DNA from: a virus
DNA length: 64,000 bases
Direction: 5' to 3' (one strand)
IMG/VR virus record: IMGVR_UViG_3300025929_000013
Location: 1-64,000 of that record
Program-made: the position numbers and the translations under genes
Part shown: one piece after another, positions 8,284-17,198 of the stretch
Layout of the letters: the number at the start of each line of letters is the position of its first letter
How positions within the stretch are numbered: the first letter of the stretch is position 1
The notes under the pieces: model-generated
Told to the model about the DNA's origin: nothing
The model's input: the letters and a program-made list of their open reading frames with translations, nothing else
The model's database searches: none

Positions 8284-8697
8284 ATGCCCGAGCAGGAGTA
8301 CACCGAGGACCAGGTCCACGCGAACTTCGAGAACATCCGCTTCTCGTGGGAGGAGCCGGACGGCGAGTTGGAGGAGGCGATCCTCGCCGTCTACCGGATG
8401 CCGACGGTCAACGAGGACGAGTCCGTCGTCGAGGCCGTGATCGCGTTCATGATGGAACACGAGGGCCCGACCTACACGCCCGAGCTGATCCGCGCGTACG
8501 GCGACCGGTACCAGATCAGCTACAAGGACGCGAATGAGCTCGCGGAGGAGGACCTGCGCAACGTGATCGGCGAGGAGATCGTGCGGTTCTTCACCTACAT
8601 CGATCTCGACCGGCTCGGCGGCGATCTCGTGAGTGACGACGCGACCCACTACTTCGAGCACGGCGGCCGGATCCACTATTTCGGATCCGAGGCCTGA
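8284..8697 (+). CDS. ArdA-like acidic protein (third copy)
   Basis: 137 residues from ATG 8284 behind AGGAGG. Highly acidic. The segment IRAYGDRYQISYKDANELAEE, then FFTYIDLDRLGGDLVSDDA and the ending RIHYFGSEA share the ArdA-like layout seen in the genes at 6097 and 6779. A role in blocking host restriction is inferred from the family. Sequence divergence among the three copies may mean different targets. Confidence 0.5.
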   Translation: MPEQEYTEDQVHANFENIRFSWEEPDGELEEAILAVYRMPTVNEDESVVEAVIAFMMEHEGPTYTPELIRAYGDRYQISYKDANELAEEDLRNVIGEEIVRFFTYIDLDRLGGDLVSDDATHYFEHGGRIHYFGSEA

Positions 8698-8698
8698 C

Positions 8699-8968
8699 AT
8701 GGCCGAGGGAAGGACGCGGATCCGCGTCACGCTGCCCGTGCTGGCCACATTCGAGACGACACTCGACACGGCGGCCCTGCTGCACGTCGGCGACTGTGAC
8801 ATGGCTCTTATCAAGGAGATGTCGCCGCAAGAACTCGGCGCGATGGTTTTCGACCATGAGGATTTCCTCGGGATGACGCCATTTCGCTATGTGGTGAGCG
8901 CCGTCACATCCAGAGTGCATGGGGTCGAGCCGACCGCGCAGATCATCGAGGAGGGAGAAAATGGCTGA
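8699..8968 (+). CDS. small hypothetical protein
   Basis: Not recognised. 89 residues from ATG 8699, which sits right on the preceding stop. Mixed alpha/beta; no cysteine pairs. Overlaps the next gene by 8 bases. Confidence 0.65.
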   Translation: MAEGRTRIRVTLPVLATFETTLDTAALLHVGDCDMALIKEMSPQELGAMVFDHEDFLGMTPFRYVVSAVTSRVHGVEPTAQIIEEGENG

Positions 8969-9248
8969 GTCCACGACGGTCGTCGTGTTCCGCAAGTGGC
9001 GCGACAAGAGCGTGATCGGGGACGGCGTGATCGCCCTGTTCCCCGAGATCGACGACGGGCGCGGGATGTGCTCCTCGTTCGAGCACGTCGGCCAGCACGG
9101 CGCCGCGGACTACGACGGCGTCATCTCACGTACCCGCGCGGCGGATCCGGCGGAGTACGCCGCGCTCAAGGCGGAGCTGGAGGCCGCGCCCTACAACTAC
9201 AAGCTGGATGTCCGCAAACGACGCAACGGGAGGGCCAATGCCTCTTAG
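8961..9248 (+). CDS. small hypothetical protein
   Basis: Not recognised. 95 residues from ATG 8961 with GAGGGAG upstream. Begins with a strand pattern (TTVVVFRKW) and resembles small conserved actinophage proteins in which an early FRKW or FRxF is followed by an ALFP segment. The C-terminus is basic and overlaps the next gene by 11 bases. Confidence 0.65.
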   Translation: MAESTTVVVFRKWRDKSVIGDGVIALFPEIDDGRGMCSSFEHVGQHGAADYDGVISRTRAADPAEYAALKAELEAAPYNYKLDVRKRRNGRANAS

Positions 9249-9615
9249 ATACGACCTGAGCAAGATCGAGGGCTTCGAAGCCCTCTGCTACGTCGACACG
9301 CCCCTGGGACGCGTGCTCAACCCGGTTACCGAGGCATTGATTATCAACGACGTCGGCTACCGCGAAATCACCGCGATGAACTCGGCGGATTTCTTTCATC
9401 GGCACTGCCTGCTCGCGGCCGTCCTCGGCGCGCCGGTCATCAACGGCGACGGCTCCGACTGGTATTTCACGCAGGGCGACGTCAATGCGCATATCGGCCT
9501 GGTGACCAACCACACCCAGCTGACCGACAGCAAGTTCAAGGCGGCCGTCTGGCAGCTGGTGGAGGAGAAGGCCAGGAAGCTGCGCATCCAGCACCGGGTC
9601 AAGGTAGAGGCCTGA
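9238..9615 (+). CDS. hypothetical protein
   Basis: Not recognised. 125 residues from ATG 9238 with GGGAGGG upstream. The sequence is alpha/beta with a hydrophobic middle (FFHRHCLLAAVLGAPV) too polar for a membrane span, and a basic C-terminal helix. Confidence 0.7.
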   Translation: MPLRYDLSKIEGFEALCYVDTPLGRVLNPVTEALIINDVGYREITAMNSADFFHRHCLLAAVLGAPVINGDGSDWYFTQGDVNAHIGLVTNHTQLTDSKFKAAVWQLVEEKARKLRIQHRVKVEA

Positions 9616-9686
9616 CCGTGTTCAGCGCGCGGTCTTCAGACCTCAAGCTGAAGGCCAAGCGGTCCTACACGGAAGGAGAGGAGTAC

Positions 9687-9971
9687 ATGATAATTCTCGG
9701 CATCCCGAAACTCGTCGAGGACGGCGAGTGGCGTATTCCGATGGTCGACCCCGATACCAAGGCGCGTTTCGGGCACGTCACCGCGTGGGAACCGGAAGGC
9801 GGCGATCCCGCTGCGACAACATGGGACGCCTGGCTCACGCTCGACTGCCTCGGGCGGGACGTGCTAGTCGGCAACGGTCTGAGCCACATCAAGGCGTTAC
9901 ATGCGCTGGCCGACGCACACCAGCGTTTCCAGGCCGGTAAGAATCCGGAGACCTTCGAGATCGTCCGCTAG
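9687..9971 (+). CDS. small hypothetical protein
   Basis: Not recognised. 94 residues from ATG 9687, preferred over GTG 9618 because GGAAGGAGAGGAG lies just upstream. Beta-rich N-terminus and a C-terminal helix; no motif. Confidence 0.65.
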   Translation: MIILGIPKLVEDGEWRIPMVDPDTKARFGHVTAWEPEGGDPAATTWDAWLTLDCLGRDVLVGNGLSHIKALHALADAHQRFQAGKNPETFEIVR

Positions 9972-9986
9972 ACAAGGGAGAGCAGC

Positions 9987-10436
9987 ATGAACAGGCCGCC
10001 GGGTATTTACGACGACTGGTTCGAGGACAGCGAGATCGAGGGTCTGCGCTTCCGCGTGGACGTGGCCACGGACGAAGAGACGAATCCCCGGAAGTTCGGC
10101 GACAGCATCACCCCGGAGCAGGTGCGCCGGTGGGAGCAGGGCCTGTGGGAGTTCGTCACCGTCACCGTCGTGCCCGTGTACGGTGACGTGGAGATCGACG
10201 AGTGCGCGGCGTCGCTCGGCGGCGTCGTCTCCGGGTTCTTCGACTCCGGCCAGGAGCGCATCGGCAGGGAGCAGCTGGCCGAATACCCGGTCACCGAGCT
10301 CGTGGACGAGGCCCTGGGCAAGCTGCGCGGTCCCGCCCTGGGATCCGCCGTCGCCGGGTTCCTCCAGGACGCGATCGACGCGCAGGAGGACGCGGACAAG
10401 CTGAAGGAACTCCAGGCCAGCCTGGCGGCGACATGA
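9987..10436 (+). CDS. acidic hypothetical protein
   Basis: Not recognised. 149 residues from ATG 9987 behind AGGGAGAGC. N-terminal beta-rich half, C-terminal acidic helical half ending in a possible coiled coil. Overlaps the next gene by 4 bases. Confidence 0.7.
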   Translation: MNRPPGIYDDWFEDSEIEGLRFRVDVATDEETNPRKFGDSITPEQVRRWEQGLWEFVTVTVVPVYGDVEIDECAASLGGVVSGFFDSGQERIGREQLAEYPVTELVDEALGKLRGPALGSAVAGFLQDAIDAQEDADKLKELQASLAAT

Positions 10437-10717
10437 CCGATAAGCGTCTGAGCGAGCTCAACGAGGAGCAGCGCAGAATCGACGAAGCCCGTGCGGAGCG
10501 CGAGACGCTGCTGGCCGATCCGGAATTCCAGCGCATCCGCGGCCTGTATCAAGACCTCCAGGCCGCCTTGGACGCGCTCGACGAGGCCGGGGAGCGCCCG
10601 GCCGACAGTGACGGATACGCCCTCTACATCGTCGGCAAGTCGTTCTCACTGGACAGCCGGGGCATTTCCGAAAATGACGAGGTCTGGAAGCGCCATATGC
10701 GAAAGGAGCGCACATGA
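10433..10717 (+). CDS. small coiled-coil protein
   Basis: Not recognised. 94 residues; ATG within the end of the previous gene. The first 60 residues form a probable coiled coil (LSELNEEQRRIDEARAERE). Overlaps the downstream gene by 4 bases. Confidence 0.65.
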   Translation: MTDKRLSELNEEQRRIDEARAERETLLADPEFQRIRGLYQDLQAALDALDEAGERPADSDGYALYIVGKSFSLDSRGISENDEVWKRHMRKERT

Positions 10718-11169
10718 GCGAGCTGCACTACACCCACGGTGTCGCGGAAGGCGACGACCCGACGTGCCGCATCGGGGACATCGTGGCGTCCTGGGAGTTC
10801 GGCTACGGCGCCGCGGGCCACGTCTGCGGCATCGATCCGATGGCCCGGGTGCTCGAAGTCATCTGGGACGACGGCCGAGCCAAGGTGTGCACACGCGAGT
10901 GGAAGCACGTGGACAAGCTCGTTTTCCAGTACCACATCGACTCCAGCGAACCGCTGGAGTGCCTCGACGCCCACAAGGGGCCGTGCACCGGCGAGGTCGC
11001 ATACCGGCCGTCCCTGTCTCCCACCGGCAAGATGTTCGCGCGCTGCGACGGGCACTGGGAGCAGCGCGTAGACAAGCAGCAGGAGATCGACGCGCGCTAT
11101 CCTGCGACCCCACCGACGTGGTTCGACCCGGCGTACGCGGGCGAGGTCTGGGACGAAGAGGACTACTGA
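10714..11169 (+). CDS. hypothetical protein with Cys/His cluster
   Basis: Not recognised. 151 residues. N-terminal two-thirds looks like a small beta-barrel (CRIGDIVASWEFGYGAAGHV ... VIWDDGRAKVCTREW). Several cysteines and His are spread through the chain, and a metal site is possible. Coupled on both sides. Confidence 0.7.
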   Translation: MSELHYTHGVAEGDDPTCRIGDIVASWEFGYGAAGHVCGIDPMARVLEVIWDDGRAKVCTREWKHVDKLVFQYHIDSSEPLECLDAHKGPCTGEVAYRPSLSPTGKMFARCDGHWEQRVDKQQEIDARYPATPPTWFDPAYAGEVWDEEDY

Positions 11170-11507
11170 TGTCCGTCGAGAAGCTGGACGTGCGCACCGA
11201 GACCCGGCGCGTCGCGCACTGGACCGTCAAGGATAAACCCGCGCTCGGAAACACCATGGGAACGAAATTCTTCCCGCGTACCGTGACCGCGGTCTGGATC
11301 CGTCACATGGCCGGGCATCCCTGGCTGCGCCCCGACTCGGTGGTGATCAGGGGCCCACTGGTCGGAAGCAAGGGGCAGCCGCTCAAGCACGAGACGCGGC
11401 GGACTTTCCTGTGCGGCGCGCCGGGCCCTTACTGGCCTGACTGGGTGCGCGAGCTGATCCACGAATTCGACCCCGACAAGGAGCCCGACACGAAAGAAGG
11501 GAGCTAA
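11169..11507 (+). CDS. small basic hypothetical protein
   Basis: Not recognised. 112 residues; ATG overlaps the preceding stop. Basic, Trp-rich, with beta-type segments. No motif. Confidence 0.65.
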   Translation: MSVEKLDVRTETRRVAHWTVKDKPALGNTMGTKFFPRTVTAVWIRHMAGHPWLRPDSVVIRGPLVGSKGQPLKHETRRTFLCGAPGPYWPDWVRELIHEFDPDKEPDTKEGS

Positions 11508-11509
11508 GA

Positions 11510-12121
11510 ATGCGCGAACCGTTGACCCCGGGCGAGTTCAAGGAATTCGTCCTCGACATCGCCCATTACCGGCAATGGCTCGATAAGGGTATCTCCTGGC
11601 AGAATTGTGCATTGCGGCGCGGCGGCGGTGTCGCGATCTATGTGCGCGCTGACTTCCCCGTGCGCCTGCTCGCGTTGAACTCGCGCGACGCCTACCGCCT
11701 CGATCTGTACGGGCACAAGCCCGACAAGGCGCGCCCCAAGACCTTGCACCCTTCTTCGGTGGACGTCGTCCCCTTCGCGCACTGCGCGGGCTACCGCGGC
11801 GCGCCGCTGGAGCTGACCGACGCCGAGCGCAAGACGGTGCCGCTCGGAACACGCGGCCCGGTGAACGGGTTCGACGGCGTGGGCTGGCTGGAGCGCCTGT
11901 GCGGGCCGGTGCCGCCCAAGGAGGTGTTCGACCGCACGACGACCCCGCTCGACGTCAAGCGCTACCCCCGCTTCTTTTTCACGGCCGGATACAGTCTCAC
12001 GACCGTCACCCGCTGCGACCACGGATATTTTCTGAATAGCTCCTGCGCCGGATGCGACGCCGACGAGGAGAACCGGCGCGGCGCGTGGGAGGGCGTCGAT
12101 GAGCTCGGCTACACCACCTGA
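11510..12121 (+). CDS. hypothetical protein, 203 aa
   Basis: Not recognised. Starts 2 bases after the previous stop with GGGAGC upstream. Alpha/beta; the C-terminal segment CDHGYFLNSSCAGCDAD could bind a metal. Confidence 0.7.
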   Translation: MREPLTPGEFKEFVLDIAHYRQWLDKGISWQNCALRRGGGVAIYVRADFPVRLLALNSRDAYRLDLYGHKPDKARPKTLHPSSVDVVPFAHCAGYRGAPLELTDAERKTVPLGTRGPVNGFDGVGWLERLCGPVPPKEVFDRTTTPLDVKRYPRFFFTAGYSLTTVTRCDHGYFLNSSCAGCDADEENRRGAWEGVDELGYTT

Positions 12122-12151
12122 CCCGCCCAAGAGAATGGAGGAACCCGCAAC

Positions 12152-12463
12152 GTGAAGACCTACGCGATCGCGGACACGCTGGTCACCGTGGACGAGCTGC
12201 GCCCGAGCGGGCACGCGCTGAAGGGGCGCATCTTCGCCGACCCGAACACGCCGGACGAGCACACGGCGACCTACGAGCACATCATGCCCGGCGACCGGTA
12301 CGACGTCGAGGCGAACCCGCAGCACCCGAGCTATCCGTACGCGGCGAACCGCGGCGGATGCGCCCCCACCCTGCACGGGGCGGTGCGCACGGCCAAGAGG
12401 TGGGCCGACACGTACCTCGCCTCTCCCGACCGCGACAAGACCGACCAGGAGGAATCCGTATGA
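12152..12463 (+). CDS. hypothetical protein
   Basis: Not recognised. 103 residues from GTG 12152, with AATGGAGG about 10 bases upstream. Beta-rich, then a helix at the C-terminus (TAKRWADTYLA). Overlaps the following gene by 4 bases. Confidence 0.65.
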   Translation: MKTYAIADTLVTVDELRPSGHALKGRIFADPNTPDEHTATYEHIMPGDRYDVEANPQHPSYPYAANRGGCAPTLHGAVRTAKRWADTYLASPDRDKTDQEESV

Positions 12464-12873
12464 CCGACACCACCGCGAAGACATTCAGCTGGACCGACGT
12501 ACCGATCCACGTATCGCCCCAGGTCACCTACGACACGGCGACGCCGTACGGGCTCTTCGGATCCCACGCGCCCTGGTTCGACCTGGTCAGCGACTCCACC
12601 GACGGCTCCACGGCGCCGGACGACTGGAAGGTGGTGCTGCGCGAGTACGACCCCGACAACGACGCTCTCCTGCCCACCGAGTACGCGATCACCCACGAGG
12701 TCGTCATCAAGACCCTGATCGAGCTCGCGATGAACTCGGACTACGACCTCGACGACCGCGCGAAGTACCTCGCGCTGGTGATCGACCCCGAAAACTGGGA
12801 CACGCAGTTCGACGTCGAGGACGCCGACCGCATCCTCCAGCACGCCACCTGGGGCTCGGTGAAGTACGACTAA
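12460..12873 (+). CDS. acidic hypothetical protein
   Basis: Not recognised. 137 residues; ATG inside the end of the previous gene with AGGAGG upstream. Acidic and alpha/beta. Last gene before a terminator, so it ends the operon that began near 4 kb. Confidence 0.7.
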   Translation: MTDTTAKTFSWTDVPIHVSPQVTYDTATPYGLFGSHAPWFDLVSDSTDGSTAPDDWKVVLREYDPDNDALLPTEYAITHEVVIKTLIELAMNSDYDLDDRAKYLALVIDPENWDTQFDVEDADRILQHATWGSVKYD

Positions 12874-12891
12874 TCCGCCGCGCAGCTGACA

Positions 12892-12922
12892 GGGCCGTTC
12901 CGTTCGCCGGACGGCCCTTTTT
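12892..12922 (+). terminator. rho-independent terminator
   Basis: Stem GGGCCGT / ACGGCCC extended by CCG / CGG around a bulge, TTCG-type loop, followed by five T. Confidence 0.85.
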
Positions 12923-13011
12923 CGTGCCCTGATACGGGTCACCCATTTGCAGCAGCGCCCTACCGACAGCGGGCGCGGTGTACCGAGAGTAGAAACGAAA
13001 GGGAGGAACCA

Positions 13012-13653
13012 GTGTCCATACAACCGCAGGCGCTCGACCGCGACGCCGCAGACCGCAGCACGCGCACGGCGCCGATCCAAGCGCTGGCCAACACCGTGCT
13101 CAAGCACCTCGGCGACGGCTGGAGCTGGGACGACAGCGCGCAAACCGGCGTCTACCTGGACTTCCACGAGATCTTCCGGGTCCACCTGGAGGACGCGGGC
13201 TACGGCGTCGTGCGCGGCGCAGCGGTGATGCCGAGCAAGTTCATGCCCGCGCTGGGTTTCGAGCTGCTGATCGAGGACGGCGCGGCGGCGATCGCCGCCG
13301 AGATCCGCGGGCCGCTGCTGCGCAAGTACATGGCGGTCACCGAGATCGCGGTCGACCACGTGGAGTCCGGCAAGGCCTGGGAGGACGAGACCCGCGGCGT
13401 GTTCGCGGAGTTCACACAGATCGTCGGCTTCGCGCCCGACATCACCAAGGGCGTCGATCCGGACCTGAACCTGTGCGCCTGGTTCCGTCGCAGCATCGGC
13501 GACTCGTTCCGGCTCTACGCGGCGCCGGGGCAGGGGCCGAACGTGCACATCTACGTGCCCACGATGGACGCCATGCGCAGCTTCGTGCAGACGTGGGCAC
13601 TGCTCAGGCCCCCGGAGCCGGAATCGCACATGGTCGAGGAAGCCCCCGAGTAA
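13012..13653 (+). CDS. hypothetical protein, 213 aa
   Basis: Not recognised. GTG 13012 with GGGAGG upstream. Alpha/beta with a two-domain feel: residues 1-100 and a C-terminal half with YVPTMDAMRSFVQTW. It stands alone between two terminators, so it probably has its own promoter in the 138-base gap before it. In that gap I see a TTGCAG at about 12945 and a small GCGCCC/GGGCGC hairpin, but no convincing -10. Confidence 0.75.
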   Translation: MSIQPQALDRDAADRSTRTAPIQALANTVLKHLGDGWSWDDSAQTGVYLDFHEIFRVHLEDAGYGVVRGAAVMPSKFMPALGFELLIEDGAAAIAAEIRGPLLRKYMAVTEIAVDHVESGKAWEDETRGVFAEFTQIVGFAPDITKGVDPDLNLCAWFRRSIGDSFRLYAAPGQGPNVHIYVPTMDAMRSFVQTWALLRPPEPESHMVEEAPE

Positions 13654-13665
13654 CACCCCTAAGCC

Positions 13666-13708
13666 CAGCGCCCCCGCCTGCCCCACGCTCGCGGGGGCGC
13701 TGCCTTTG
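13666..13708 (+). terminator. rho-independent terminator
   Basis: Perfect 12-bp stem CAGCGCCCCCGC (13666-13677) / GCGGGGGCGCTG (13691-13702), followed by CCTTTG. Confidence 0.85.
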
Positions 13709-13727
13709 TCACCGGAAGGAGGACCCT

Positions 13728-14330
13728 ATGAATCTCGGCGCATTGGTCAAGGAAATCGCCGGGATGTTGGGCAGCAGCTGGCGTCTGAAGAACGCCAACG
13801 GTGTACCGGTCATCACGCACCGGCGCGGCTGGCTCGTGTTCGACGACACCGACGAGAACAAGCTGCACATCACGTTCATGCACTTCGACGGCGGTTCGCA
13901 GTGGTGCGAGATGCCCCACGGACTCGGCATTGGAGAGACGACGCGGCGCATCCGCGAGCAGCTGGTCTACAGGCACCCGGAACCGGCCGACGACGCCGAA
14001 GAACGGCTGCACTGGCATGACGACTGGTGCGCCCTGTTCACGGCATGGGCGCAGGAACAGGACTTCCTCGTCGAATTCACGGCGGACGTGCACGAGGGCC
14101 GAATCCTCTCCCTGCGCGCCGATTTCGGTTCCGACGCCCGGATCGTGAACGGCTACATCGCATGCGCCCGGGACACGGCGTGGGGCTCGATCACAGTCAC
14201 CTACGACAGCTTCCCGGCGAAGGTCGAGCACTTCACCACCAAGGCCGCGATCGTCGAGCGCCTCGGCGTCGTGGAACAGCGCGTCATCGGATACACCCCG
14301 CGCCACGGAGATCGCCGCAAAGCGGCCTGA
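13728..14330 (+). CDS. hypothetical protein, 200 aa
   Basis: Not recognised. ATG 13728 with GGAAGGAGG upstream. Two similar-looking alpha/beta halves (WLVFDDTDENKLHITFMHFD near residue 40 and a later VTYDSFPAKVEHF). First gene after a terminator. Confidence 0.75.
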   Translation: MNLGALVKEIAGMLGSSWRLKNANGVPVITHRRGWLVFDDTDENKLHITFMHFDGGSQWCEMPHGLGIGETTRRIREQLVYRHPEPADDAEERLHWHDDWCALFTAWAQEQDFLVEFTADVHEGRILSLRADFGSDARIVNGYIACARDTAWGSITVTYDSFPAKVEHFTTKAAIVERLGVVEQRVIGYTPRHGDRRKAA

Positions 14331-14344
14331 GAAGGGAGGACCCC

Positions 14345-14764
14345 TTGAACATATACCTGCCCGACAGCGAGCTACCAGCCGACGCCGCGGGATGGTCGCG
14401 CGCCCCGGTGTGGGACTACGACTCCGCATCCGGCTACCAGGGCGAAGACCGCGTCGGGCGCGCGTTCGGCGCGCGGTACGTCAACGTCGAGCGGCAGCGC
14501 AACCTGGACCTGTGCGTGTACGTCGCCATGGCGCGCTTCGAGGACGGCGGCGCGCGCTACAGTGTCGCGCGCACCTACGAGCTGTACGAGCTGCGGCTAC
14601 CGCGCGAGGTCGAAATACCGGTCTCCTGGTCCGGCGACATCGAATACCGGTACCCCGGGAAGATCGACTGCGACAGTGCGATACAACCGCTGGAAGAGGC
14701 CCGTAAGCTCATCCTCGCCGACTTCCGGCAGGACCCCCTGTTCACCCGGTTCGCCGCCCTGTAG
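14345..14764 (+). CDS. hypothetical protein with TTG start
   Basis: Not recognised. 139 residues from TTG 14345, the only in-frame start behind the strong GGGAGG site; a rare start codon for this window. Tyr/Arg-rich, beta-type sequence. Confidence 0.65.
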   Translation: MNIYLPDSELPADAAGWSRAPVWDYDSASGYQGEDRVGRAFGARYVNVERQRNLDLCVYVAMARFEDGGARYSVARTYELYELRLPREVEIPVSWSGDIEYRYPGKIDCDSAIQPLEEARKLILADFRQDPLFTRFAAL

Positions 14765-14771
14765 AGCCCGC

Positions 14772-14803
14772 GGCCGTCAGTCACGCCCCATAGCCTGACG
14801 GCC
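14772..14803 (+). terminator. hairpin, possible terminator
   Basis: Perfect 9-bp stem GGCCGTCAG / CTGACGGCC with a 14-base loop directly after a stop codon. It lacks a T-run, so termination is uncertain. Confidence 0.5.
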
Positions 14804-14835
14804 AAGGGGTCCACAAGGACCAGAAAGGAGGAAAT

Positions 14836-15165
14836 GTGGCCTTCCCGTTTTACCGTGCCGTGGGAACCGGCAAAGCGTGGGCGCGCATACGCGCGTACGC
14901 GACAATCCGGGTAGACGTCGAAATGCTCGCGCAGATATGGCTGGACGGCTCCATCGAGAAGGGGCCCCCGCCAAGTAAGCGTCAGTTCGAGACGTTCGTC
15001 AGCGAGCAGGTACGGATACACGGCGAGCGCCTCCCCGAAAGGGTCGGCTATATCTGGAGCGACGAGGTCGAAGACGGCATGCTGAACGACCAGGATAGGG
15101 TCAAGGAAACGCTCGCGGCCACGATGACCAGAATCCGCGAGCTCTACGGAATCGAGGAGACATGA
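14836..15165 (+). CDS. hypothetical protein
   Basis: Not recognised. 109 residues from GTG 14836 behind AAAGGAGG. Helical and charged; ends 4 bases inside the next gene. Confidence 0.7.
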   Translation: MAFPFYRAVGTGKAWARIRAYATIRVDVEMLAQIWLDGSIEKGPPPSKRQFETFVSEQVRIHGERLPERVGYIWSDEVEDGMLNDQDRVKETLAATMTRIRELYGIEET

Positions 15166-15686
15166 CCGACAAGAAGATGCTGCTGCTGTTCGAGGGATAC
15201 GCCGGGGGACGCTGGGAGGAGTCCGGCGAACAGGAGGTCGTGCCGAACAAGTGGGGGCATCCGCATGATGTCGTGCGCGAGCACCTGGAGCGCCGTGCCG
15301 CGCAGGCCGCGAAAGAGCAAGAGCTCGCGGTGGCCGAGCTGGACAACGCCTTCCGCGTACGCGTGTGGGTCGGCGAGTTCACCGAGATCGACACCATGTG
15401 TTCCCCGCCGGAGCGGTGGCCTGACGCGATGGTCGTCTACCGCAAGCCGGACACCACGCTGCTGGACGCCGCGATGAAGGTGGCGGCCACCAGGTGGCGC
15501 CTCCACACGGACACACCCACGAGCGACATCCCGGCGCGCGGGCTCAGCCGCACCTACTACGACGGCGCGTTCCAGGCGGCCGATGCTGTGTACGCGGCGC
15601 ACCGCGCGCTGAACCCGACCTGGCAGGGGCCGGGGACCGCCGACCTGATCGGGCTGGCCGAGGCACTGCTGCCCGACCACCGATAA
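15162..15686 (+). CDS. hypothetical protein, 174 aa
   Basis: Not recognised. Begins with a hydrophobic MLLLFEGYAGGRW strand, then a helical Ala/Glu-rich part. The segment around residues 60-110 is beta-rich. Overlaps neighbours at both ends. Confidence 0.7.
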   Translation: MTDKKMLLLFEGYAGGRWEESGEQEVVPNKWGHPHDVVREHLERRAAQAAKEQELAVAELDNAFRVRVWVGEFTEIDTMCSPPERWPDAMVVYRKPDTTLLDAAMKVAATRWRLHTDTPTSDIPARGLSRTYYDGAFQAADAVYAAHRALNPTWQGPGTADLIGLAEALLPDHR

Positions 15687-15865
15687 TGGACTATGAGGAG
15701 GCGTACCGCCGGGCGAAGGAACTCGGCGGTCGCGCCGCCACGGCGTATAAGAGCCGCGCCGGATGGGTGCTGATGGACTGGGGCGACAACCTGACGTGGA
15801 TCGTGGTGGACTCGGCTAAGACCAAGGTCCTCGACGATGGCCGGGAGGAAAAGGAGCAAACATGA
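15686..15865 (+). CDS. small hypothetical protein
   Basis: Not recognised. 59 residues; ATG overlaps the preceding stop. Helix then beta hairpin (WVLMDWGDNLTWIVVDS). Ends 4 bases inside the DUF6011 gene, so it is translationally coupled. Confidence 0.65.
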   Translation: MDYEEAYRRAKELGGRAATAYKSRAGWVLMDWGDNLTWIVVDSAKTKVLDDGREEKEQT

Positions 15866-16668
15866 CGGTCCGCGGGCGACTGCGAAACTACGGTGGCGCT
15901 ACCGGCGCGGCGGCGCGCTGGCTGCAAAAAGCCGATCCGGACTACGGCCTTCGTGATGCATGGGAGCGCCTGCCGCTCGACACGCTGGAGCATTTCACCC
16001 GCGCCGCAAAAGCCTGGCTCGGCGACCGTTCGGAGCTGCGGACCTCGACCATCGATAAAGCCAACTACGCCGAGCTGTTCAGATGGTTCCGCGAGCTCAA
16101 GGAGCTACCGCCACTCGACGAGGATCCTCAGCAGCCTGCCGATCTGGGGACGTCCGGCGGCCTCGGTGACCGCGAGGCCGCCATCGAGCAAGCGGTCACG
16201 CAGGCCGAGGAGGGGTACGACGCCGCCGCGCTCAAGCCGCGCATGGTGAAGATCCCCGGCCTCGGCCGCTCGGTGCAAGTGCGCGAGGAACCGCCTGCGC
16301 CGAAGAAAATCAACTCGCGGGCGCACATGATGCTCGACGGCTTCCCGGCGGGCCGGTACGCAGTCGAGATCGACGGGGTCACACACTGCCTCTGGTTCAA
16401 GTACAACGCGAAGACCTGCATGGAGGAGACGCGCTACCGCAAGGACGGCAAGTGGGTCTCGACCATGTGGTTCAACGAGCTGCGGGCCGCCATTAAAGCC
16501 ATCAAGGAGGACCCGTTCGCTGCGGCGGTCCGCTTCGGTCGGGAGACCGGCCACTGCTCCTCCTGCGGACGTAAATTAACCCGCGACAGTTCGCTCGCGG
16601 TCGGCCAGGGCCCGGACTGCGAGGCCCAAGAGCTGCACAGGGCACTACTAAAGGAGCTCTTCGGATGA
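15862..16668 (+). CDS. DUF6011-domain protein
   Basis: 268 residues. The last 40 residues match the phage DUF6011 pattern: FGRETGHCSSCGRKLTRDSS followed by a Gly-rich GQGPDC. The three cysteines (about residues 234, 237 and 252) probably bind zinc. The middle (about 150-215) is beta-rich. The N-terminal 90 residues are helical. The family is common in actinophages and of unknown role. ATG overlaps the previous gene; the stop overlaps the next. Confidence 0.75.
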   Translation: MTVRGRLRNYGGATGAAARWLQKADPDYGLRDAWERLPLDTLEHFTRAAKAWLGDRSELRTSTIDKANYAELFRWFRELKELPPLDEDPQQPADLGTSGGLGDREAAIEQAVTQAEEGYDAAALKPRMVKIPGLGRSVQVREEPPAPKKINSRAHMMLDGFPAGRYAVEIDGVTHCLWFKYNAKTCMEETRYRKDGKWVSTMWFNELRAAIKAIKEDPFAAAVRFGRETGHCSSCGRKLTRDSSLAVGQGPDCEAQELHRALLKELFG

Positions 16669-17198
16669 CCGAGCGCGTAATCAACTACACCTTCAAGGAC
16701 CGCGAGGCGGCGGCCCGTGAATTCGGCCACCTCGCCACCTGGTACTCCCAGATCATCCGCAAGGGCCTGTCCACGGTCAGGCTCAACGAGCAGCTGCTCT
16801 GGAAGGACCCCGGTTTCCTCGTCGAGGCCTACGACGACTTGACCCATGTGCACAGCCAGATGCGCGAGCTGACGGAGGCGCACCTGGCCAACTGGCTCTA
16901 CGCGACCTGGCCGGAGCGCTTCGACGCGGAGATCACCGCGGATATCAAGGCCGTGCTCACCCTGATCTCGCACACGGCGGCGGAGATCGGCTTCGCCTGC
17001 CACGTGGCCGGTGAATACGTCGAGAAGCAGATGCGCGACGCGCCGCGGGAGGCGCGCATGCCCTATGCCCAGAAGGTGGCATGGGCGGTCTACCGCGCGA
17101 CGCACGTTGACCGGGACAAGGGCTACGCGGACGACGGCGTGGTGTACCTGGACGTGATCGCCGACAAGATCTCGAAGGGCGCAGTGGAGACGCTGTGA
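16665..17198 (+). CDS. helical hypothetical protein
   Basis: Not recognised. 177 residues, nearly all helical, without membrane segments or cysteine pairs. Overlaps both neighbours by 4 bases. Confidence 0.7.
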   Translation: MTERVINYTFKDREAAAREFGHLATWYSQIIRKGLSTVRLNEQLLWKDPGFLVEAYDDLTHVHSQMRELTEAHLANWLYATWPERFDAEITADIKAVLTLISHTAAEIGFACHVAGEYVEKQMRDAPREARMPYAQKVAWAVYRATHVDRDKGYADDGVVYLDVIADKISKGAVETL

